From the NCBI GenBank assembly GCA_015499985.1, contig JAAAUF010000969.1:1-15202 (forward strand): a stretch of DNA of 15,202 nucleotides, read 5' to 3'. Both the position numbers and the translations under genes were made by a program. Below are positions 10,474 through 15,202 of this stretch, piece by piece. This DNA comes from Haplosporangium gracile (taxonomy: Eukaryota; Mortierellomycota; Mortierellomycetes; Mortierellales; Mortierellaceae). Below the pieces are notes generated by a model. The model had not been told where the DNA came from. It worked only from the letters and a program-made list of their open reading frames with translations, and ran no database searches. Positions within the stretch are counted from its first letter, which is position 1; each line of letters starts with the position of its first letter.

Positions 10474-11424
10474 ATGTCATCAACATCCATCCACACAGCA
10501 GTCGACTCACTTCTCTACCTCAGTAATCCTTCGACATCATCCTCCTCCTTCACTTACAACCCTCACTCCTCCTCAACAACACCAGCAATGGCCATCCCCA
10601 AACAAAAGCGATCCACAGCTGCAGCCTCGGCCAGGAGTGGAGAGGATGCCCCTCGCCCCTACAAATGCCATCTCTGCCCCAAATCCTTCCACCGTCTCGA
10701 GCACCAAACCCGCCACATCCGTACCCACACCGGTGAACGCCCCCACCAGTGCACCTTTGCCACCTGTCAAAAGCGCTTCTCCCGTTCCGACGAACTAACC
10801 CGCCACATGCGTATCCATACCAACTCAAAGGCCAAGAAGGAGCGTACCGCTATCTTCCCTGCTCCCTCTTCCTCTTCAGCACAACAACAGCAGCAGGCTC
10901 AGGCACAGTCAATGAAGATCGGCGGTAGCGGGTTCGAGATTGAGTCCCCTACTCCTTCCCCCTCGCCCTCCCCAAGAATGACTGCCGCCATGCGAAACAC
11001 CAGGGTCGCTCACCACCACATCTCACCGAGACAGTCGTCTTACCCCATGCTCGAGCGGTACCATCGCCACCAGTACAACCAAAACCAACAGTACAGCCAA
11101 GAACCTTCCCCTCCAGTCTCGGCCGACTCGTCGCCCGTCTCGATGGTCATGTCTGATTATGAGTCCGAATCGACGTCCTCGCCTCTCTTCACCCCCGAGT
11201 CCTCTCCCGTGCCCATGCCTATGGCCACGGTCTCCTTGGGCTACACTACACCCCAGCTTTATAGCTGCAACAACACCTATCATAAATATCAGCAAGATTC
11301 CTCGTCCTCCTTTTTTAACGCCTCGATCCAGTTGCCTCCCGTCCTATTGAATCATTCTTATCGACATCAGCAACAGAACGTCTTGCCACCGATCTCGTCC
11401 CTCATGAAGACCCTTCGCCTTTAA
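10474..11424 (+). CDS. MIG1: Mig1/CreA-type C2H2 zinc-finger transcription factor
   Basis: Intronless 316-residue protein. Two adjacent C2H2 fingers fill residues 63-115: Cys65, Cys68, His81, His85, then Cys93, Cys98, His111, His115, joined by a THTGERPH linker. The predicted DNA-contact helices read RLEHQTRH and RSDELTRH, the signature of the Mig1/CreA family, whose members repress genes for alternative carbon sources by binding SYGGRG/GCGGGG sites in the nucleus. The rest is Ser/Pro/Gln-rich and probably disordered, with clusters of SP/TP sites (about 150-165 and 210-245) that could be kinase targets. The C-terminus carries two similar short motifs, QLPPVLL and VLPPISSL, reminiscent of the Leu/Pro effector region of Mig1; that is an inference. 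I did not find a clear Snf1 consensus site. A different member of the EGR-like two-finger group remains possible, but CreA/Mig1 fits best. Confidence 0.9.
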   Translation: MSSTSIHTAVDSLLYLSNPSTSSSSFTYNPHSSSTTPAMAIPKQKRSTAAASARSGEDAPRPYKCHLCPKSFHRLEHQTRHIRTHTGERPHQCTFATCQKRFSRSDELTRHMRIHTNSKAKKERTAIFPAPSSSSAQQQQQAQAQSMKIGGSGFEIESPTPSPSPSPRMTAAMRNTRVAHHHISPRQSSYPMLERYHRHQYNQNQQYSQEPSPPVSADSSPVSMVMSDYESESTSSPLFTPESSPVPMPMATVSLGYTTPQLYSCNNTYHKYQQDSSSSFFNASIQLPPVLLNHSYRHQQQNVLPPISSLMKTLRL

Positions 11425-12411
11425 ATTACTCTTTCTCCTCTTTTATATATCGCGTTTGCTTTTCATTTTCTACTTCATGGTTTGCCTGAAAGGGGACCTT
11501 TGTAAATCTTGCTGTACATATCCTTTCTCACCCCTTTGTCATCACCATCAACGTCCCACATCTTTTGCTTATCTAGCTTCTTGTATAACAATCCAATATA
11601 ATATACTTTTTCTTCGCATCTATCCAATGTCTGCTCGTTTCCTTGTCTGCTATATCTGTTTGTGTGCATGTCTATCTTTCTATTTCTGTCGTTGCTTGCC
11701 AGCCTGCCTCATGATTACCATTTGTCTTAAATCGCTATGCCTATCTGCCCCGCCAGATTACCTTGTTTTGTTTGTGATCTTGACTTTGAAATATTAGTAA
11801 GTTGGATTTCCTTATCAAGCCGGTCGTCCCTTTTTGTTCTCCCTCGTGTTGTTGTGTGTTTTTTTTGTTGTGTTCCCCGCATTGACTTCAAAAAAAAAAA
11901 AAAAAAAGGTTCCCAAGAGGTATTTTTTTCATTGCTCTTTCCATGTGGGGTCAACAACAAGGAGGGAAAGGGAAGACCCGAAAAAATAAAAGAGTTGTGA
12001 GAAAAAAAAAAAAAAAGGAAAATCGGAAAGAAACGTAAACTAGGCGAAAATGGAGAATGAGCTGGGCATGAAATGAAGGGGGAATAAATGCTCGTAACTC
12101 GACTCAACTGCATATGAGTCTTCTGCTTCAGCAATGTGTGGTTCATCGCTTTATGCCCTTTGTGCGTAAGAAGTAAGTGAAAATGAGCGAGTGAGAGAAA
12201 GTAAGAGAGGACGAGCTGACTTTCCTTCTTCTCCCGATGAGTTGAGTCGGGGTGAATGAGAGGGAGAGAAAAGTGAGGGGAAGAGGAGTTCAAAAAGGAA
12301 GCGATGAACACGCTCATCATCCATCCTATTTTGCTTTCTCTTTTGCTTCCAAGTCAGCTCATATTCCACTAATAACATACCTAGCTCTTCTTCCTATCTC
12401 AGTAACTACAG
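11425..12411. other. MIG1-like 3' UTR and convergent intergenic region
   Basis: T- and C-rich at first, then purine-rich on the plus strand, with A18 at 11890-11907 and A15 at 12002-12016. AATAAA on the plus strand at 11985-11990 is a possible poly(A) signal, though it would give a 3' UTR of more than 550 bases. At 12366-12402 the plus strand shows a fungal-looking 3' splice pattern (CACTAATAAC, TC-rich tract, TCTCAG), with no obvious partner exon. No gene is supported. Confidence 0.5.
11513..11520 (+). promoter_or_regulatory. PUF-type element UGUACAUA in the MIG1-like 3' UTR
   Basis: TGTACATA lies 89 bases after the stop codon. UGUANAUA is the established Puf3/Pumilio recognition sequence, usually found in 3' UTRs and used to recruit CCR4-NOT to the mRNA. 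Position and strand fit; whether it is bound is untested. One match of this length is expected about every several kb by chance. Confidence 0.35.
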
Positions 12412-12636
12412 TCAGTGTGTCATTTCCAGCGTAAGTCTGCGAAAAAGTAGGAGTACTATTTTCAGTCTCTTATCTTCGACAAACAAAATGTTGCCACCAA
12501 AATTTTCAGCAGGAAATATTCGTTGGTGATAAGCTCTTTGAGCTTTATTCAAAGGCATTTCTAAGAAAGAAAAAAAAGTTTCCGCTGCACGAACAGCATA
12601 CACAAGCATAAAAGACGGAACAGGCAAGCACAACAT
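12412..12636 (-). CDS. Small AT-rich reading frame of unclear status
   Basis: ATG at 12636 opens 74 codons on the minus strand. The central part (roughly NKAQRAYHQRIFPAEN and VEDKRLK) is mixed in composition and not low-complexity, unlike the other short frames in this stretch. Its codons are markedly AT-rich compared with CCR4, RPL29 and the MIG1-like gene. A T-rich tract ending in CTTTCTTAG just before an internal ATG resembles a 3' splice site, so it could be an exon rather than a whole gene. It lies within about 250 bases of the RPL29 stop on the same strand, and so may be RPL29 3' UTR or read-through sequence. I recognise no family; chance is a serious alternative. Confidence 0.15.
   Translation of the reverse strand: MLCLPVPSFMLVYAVRAAETFFSFLEMPLNKAQRAYHQRIFPAENFGGNILFVEDKRLKIVLLLFRRLTLEMTH
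12531..12545. repeat. Short perfect inverted repeat
   Basis: AAGCTC, TTT, GAGCTT: a 6-base stem with a 3-base loop. It could form a small hairpin in a transcript of either strand. It falls inside the small AT-rich minus-strand frame. No function is assigned. Confidence 0.5.
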
Positions 12637-12886
12637 TTTTTCCTTTTTCTAGCCTTTTTTTAATTGAAAAACAATACAAAAAAGAAATACAAAAAAAAGA
12701 TTTCCTCACTCCTAAGGTGGAGGGCCAAGTTCAAGTGTAGTGCAAAAGGGACGAGGGACAAATGGAGACTTTCAAGACCAAAAAGACAAAGAATACGATG
12801 AAACTCGATATTTTTTTAATCTCCAAACACTACAACGACAAGAGGAAAGGAGGGACGCAAACGGAGAGGGGGCGCTGGGAAAGCAT

Positions 12887-13592
12887 TTAATCCTTCTTGA
12901 GGGCAGCAGCGGAACCCTTCTTGGCGAAGCGCTGGTTGCGGATGAACTTGGGGCAGACTCCCTTGAGCGAAGGGTGACGCTGGGTCTTGACCTTCTTGAT
13001 ACCGTTACGGTGGGCCTTCTTGTCTATTTGATGGCAACAGAAAAAAAAACGCATTGGTCAGGATTGTGATGCGTTGACCAAATTGGTGGCATTTCTTTGA
13101 GGCTGATATTGGTGATCCGTAAAGAATAGTATGCCAGAGTCCAAAACGCCAAAGCGGGTGTCGCACGCTATGACCGGGTGTTGCAATATTGGTGATAAGA
13201 TGCTGGTTGGCTCTGTCGGTGGGCGCTGAAACAAGGTACTGCGGTCGCGGTGAGATTGCAGCGAGTGTAATATAAAAATGGAGGTTGCTAGCAGAGCAGC
13301 TGCACCACGTCCAGGGTACAAGTCTTCGTCTTGCTCATTCTTGATTGTAGTGGTCGTTTGGTCGATCGTTCTCATCAGCTATAGTTTGTGTCGATCCTGT
13401 ATTGCTTCCAAGTGTCGTACTGATGTCCTGGCACTTTCAGTACAAAGCTCATCCTGAATCGTTATCGTAGTACAACAGAAATCCCGAAGTTGATTCCAGA
13501 AGGACAAATCGCTCTCTCGAGAAACAACTCGAACTGGAGTGAATCTACTACATACTCTGGTTGTGGTTGGTGTGGTTCTTGGACTTGGCCAT
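12887..13592 (-). CDS. RPL29: 60S ribosomal protein L29 (eL29)
   Basis: Two exons on the minus strand, 13592-13556 and 13023-12887, give a 57-residue, very basic protein. It begins [19 protein letters not shown] and continues through [14 protein letters not shown] and [10 protein letters not shown] to a Lys-rich end, which is eL29 in full and of normal fungal length. eL29 is a small component of the large ribosomal subunit near the peptidyl-transferase region. The intron splits the Asn13 codon after its first base (donor GTATGT, acceptor AATAG); in the unspliced sequence the frame stops right after the donor, so splicing is required. The 532-bp intron is about five times longer than those of CCR4. 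The ATG (GTAAAATGG) is the only sensible start. It lies in tandem with the gene upstream, about 230 bp away. Confidence 0.97.
13024..13555 (-). other. Long intron of RPL29
   Basis: This is the 532-bp intron. Donor GTATGT is at 13555-13550, the likely branch CTGAC at 13061-13057 (branch A at 13058), then a T9 tract and acceptor AG at 13025-13024. It holds an unbroken 105-codon sense frame (13375-13058) and a short direct repeat, atattggtgat on the plus strand, at 13106-13116 and 13186-13196. Ribosomal-protein introns often host snoRNAs; I looked and found a C-box-like CTGATGA near 13379 but no matching D box, so no snoRNA is called. Confidence 0.9.
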
Positions 13593-13820
13593 TTTACTTT
13601 AAGCTAGAGAAGCGAGAAACGCAATGAACAGACAGGCGTATTGTTAGCTCCGGGTTCCTTTTTCCTGTTCAAAGTAATGATGGTTTCTGTCGGGCTTGTG
13701 TCCTGTAGAGTTGATCGCGAGAACAGCAAGCTATCCTGTTATTGTTCCCCTGCGCAAAGTTGACGCTGATACTCTCCTCCAAGCCATGGTCAAATCTCCC
13801 TTCCTCCTAATAAGACTACA
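13593..13820 (-). promoter_or_regulatory. RPL29 promoter and leader with candidate 5' UTR intron end
   Basis: On the minus strand a GCTAAC branch-like motif (CTAAC at 13647-13643) is followed by a TC-rich tract and the acceptor CTCTAG (AG at 13605-13604), 11 bases before the ATG. This is a typical 3' splice site, so RPL29 probably has a second intron within its leader. A possible donor GTATCA lies near 13770, but it is weak. No TATA box is evident, as is common for ribosomal-protein genes. Confidence 0.4.
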
Positions 13821-15150
13821 TCAGGTTTTCTCCAAAAGCTGATGAGTCCAATTGATTCCGATGGTGCCGATTATGGATATGGTGATGCGGCAGAGAATGC
13901 TGTAAAGAACGATGTTGTCGATGAGATGTCTCCAATAGATAGATAGGTCGATATGCTGATCGATGGATGGTTTGCTTTGAGTTGCTTGCACGCCTTTGGA
14001 TACATCGAAGACCTCCAAGTCCGATGCAGTACCTCGAAAGAGAAGAGTAATTTAGAGGGGGATCCGCTTCTGCCGTGGCTCGCACGCCCTTTTGGGGAGA
14101 AATTCAGAGAGATTTGGTCAGTGGCTTTTTTATGGTCACGTGAATCTTTGGCGCTTCGTTCGTTGAGCGGTCGCTATAGCTGCAGCAGAGAGGCAGGCTT
14201 CCAGGGCGTTGGACATGTTGTGAGCCCCAGGGCGTTAGAGTATAGAGCACCGTCTCGTCATGCTCATAGTCGTCATGCTCAGTAGCCTTAGACTCGGACT
14301 CAATCTCTGTATTTATAGTCTCTAGTAGAACGACCATAAGCTGGTCGAGGATCTTACCTGCAAAGAAGAGCTGTCCTGTCAATGCGGACCCTACCCCCAA
14401 ATTGGTACCGTCATTACCGCCAGCGTCGGTGTTATTGTTGTCGATGTTATCTAATAAGAGGTTCAGATAAGATGCGAGAGAGTACACTTGCATCCACTTC
14501 AAGGTATCCAGAGATCCTTGCGCCAGTCTTCTTAGGTCCCCTGATGACCCCCGTCCTGTTGTCACTGGATTGTGAGCAATCGCGTCCGATATCGCTTCTT
14601 GATAGTTTTTGGCGATCCATGCGCAATGACCCACCGACAGTGGTGCATTGCTAGCGTCTTGTTGCTGCTGAAAAACTGCCGCTCTGTTCCGTCGTCGTTA
14701 TCTGCTGTTGCTGCTGTTGTTTATATCATCATGTCGCCCTTTGTTTGCTCGGGTCGATTGGGATGATATCCCTTGCCCGCAAAACAACTGACGGTATTCA
14801 GGATCGTCGTCTGAACTGTTGAATAATATCAATGACAGGGGTTAAAGTCGACTTTGGGAACTTGATCAACGCCAGCAGGGAGAGTGCACCCTTGAGCGTC
14901 CCAAATGACAAGTTGATTGCCAGCCCCGTCAAGGTTATCCCGATCAACTTGCCCGGTCCGTCCAACGCCATCAGGAGGATCTTGAGGGCCGAGATAATGA
15001 TGTATTGGAACAACGGCGCTAGAGTGAAGTAATCCTAGGATGCTGACGAGTTGGTTCTCCACCGCATTAATCCCGTCCACCGGGACTTCCGGTGCATTTG
15101 TGCAGTCATCTGCGGCCGACGCCGTTGCGGGTTGTTCTTGGTGCTGACGA

Positions 15151-15202
<52 letters not shown>
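13821..15202 (-). CDS. Unidentified helix-rich protein gene, partial and frame-disrupted
   Basis: Coding-like sequence runs along the minus strand from the right edge to a stop at 13823-13821, in several frames. It starts with a poly-Gln tract (15202-15151) and an Ala/Asp-rich linker. Next is a hydrophobic helical part (15034-14798; for example LFQYIIISALKILLMAL), and then DDDPEYRQLFC in another frame (14814-14701), stopped by TAA at 14700-14698. The same frame resumes (14697-14104; for example AWIAKNYQEAISDAIAHN and SLASYLNLLLDN). The last piece is a 70-residue C-terminal stretch in a third frame (14032-13821; contains HLIDNIVLYSILC). A consensus donor CAGGTAAGA at 14358 can be joined in phase to 14032. 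The other frame changes look like single-base shifts. I do not recognise the family; a Mediator tail subunit such as Med5 is an untested guess. The start lies outside the window. Confidence 0.5.
15151..15202 (-). repeat. (CAA)n tract coding poly-Gln at the right edge
   Basis: At least 17 pure CAA units on the minus strand, cut by the window edge. In the frame that continues open to the left (His-Arg-Gln-His-Gln-Glu) they encode Gln; the other two frames would give Asn or Thr. Unlike the mixed CAG/CAA codons of the CCR4 tract it is pure, so it is more likely to vary in length. Confidence 0.85.

Noticed and set aside
10281..10526. Upstream frame overlapping the MIG1-like start
   Set aside because: Its ATG is ahead of the TATA box at 10320, so the main transcript should not contain it; its product is low-complexity Phe/Ser/Pro.
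12426..12445. U1 snRNA-like sequence on the minus strand (ACTTACGCTGG)
   Set aside because: It differs by an inserted base from the U1 5' end and lacks the downstream U1 stem-loops and Sm site.
13300..13400. Box C/D snoRNA within the RPL29 intron
   Set aside because: A CTGATGA C-box-like motif is present near 13379, but no CTGA D box follows at a suitable distance and no terminal stem is seen.

Overview
The window looks like nuclear DNA of a filamentous fungus, most likely an early-diverging one (Mucoromycota/Mortierellomycota). That placement is inferred from intron style (short GT-AG introns with CTRAY-like branch points), pyrimidine-rich leaders, many trinucleotide and homopolymer tracts, and three recognisable conserved fungal genes. 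There is no sign of bacterial operons, CRISPR, tRNA/rRNA or an intact mobile element.

Layout. (1) 1-1210, plus strand: a TATA box and pyrimidine-rich leader head a stretch of broken, coding-like sequence ending in an AATAAA-type run; no intact gene could be built. (2) 1588-4125, minus strand: a four-exon CCR4 gene, the poly(A)-specific exonuclease of the CCR4-NOT complex. Every splice junction can be placed and the predicted protein is 745 residues. Its leader (4126-4800) probably carries a spliced 5' UTR intron. (3) 4800-10300: about 5.5 kb without a supportable gene, rich in microsatellites, between the divergent CCR4 and MIG1-like genes. (4) 10474-11424, plus strand: an intronless two-finger C2H2 regulator of the Mig1/CreA glucose-repressor type, with a TATA box and a 100-nt pyrimidine leader. 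(5) 11425-12886: the convergent 3' regions of MIG1 and RPL29, with one AT-rich short reading frame of unclear status. (6) 12887-13592, minus strand: RPL29, encoding 60S ribosomal protein eL29 (57 aa) and split by a long 532-bp intron. (7) 13821 to the right edge, minus strand: a polyglutamine-led, helix-rich protein gene whose reading frame breaks several times. It is either a decaying gene, one carrying base-call errors, or one with introns I could not fix.

Functionally, CCR4 (mRNA deadenylation), the Mig1/CreA-type repressor (carbon catabolite repression) and eL29 (ribosome) all belong to core gene expression. Yeast CCR4 was originally found through glucose-regulated transcription, and the MIG1-like 3' UTR carries a UGUACAUA PUF-type element of the class that recruits CCR4-NOT. 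A regulatory link between the two neighbours is speculation, not shown by the sequence. I found no convincing new biological system. The most unusual items are the broken right-end gene, the 105-codon sense reading frame within the RPL29 intron, and the RPL29 branch point lying in a predicted hairpin.
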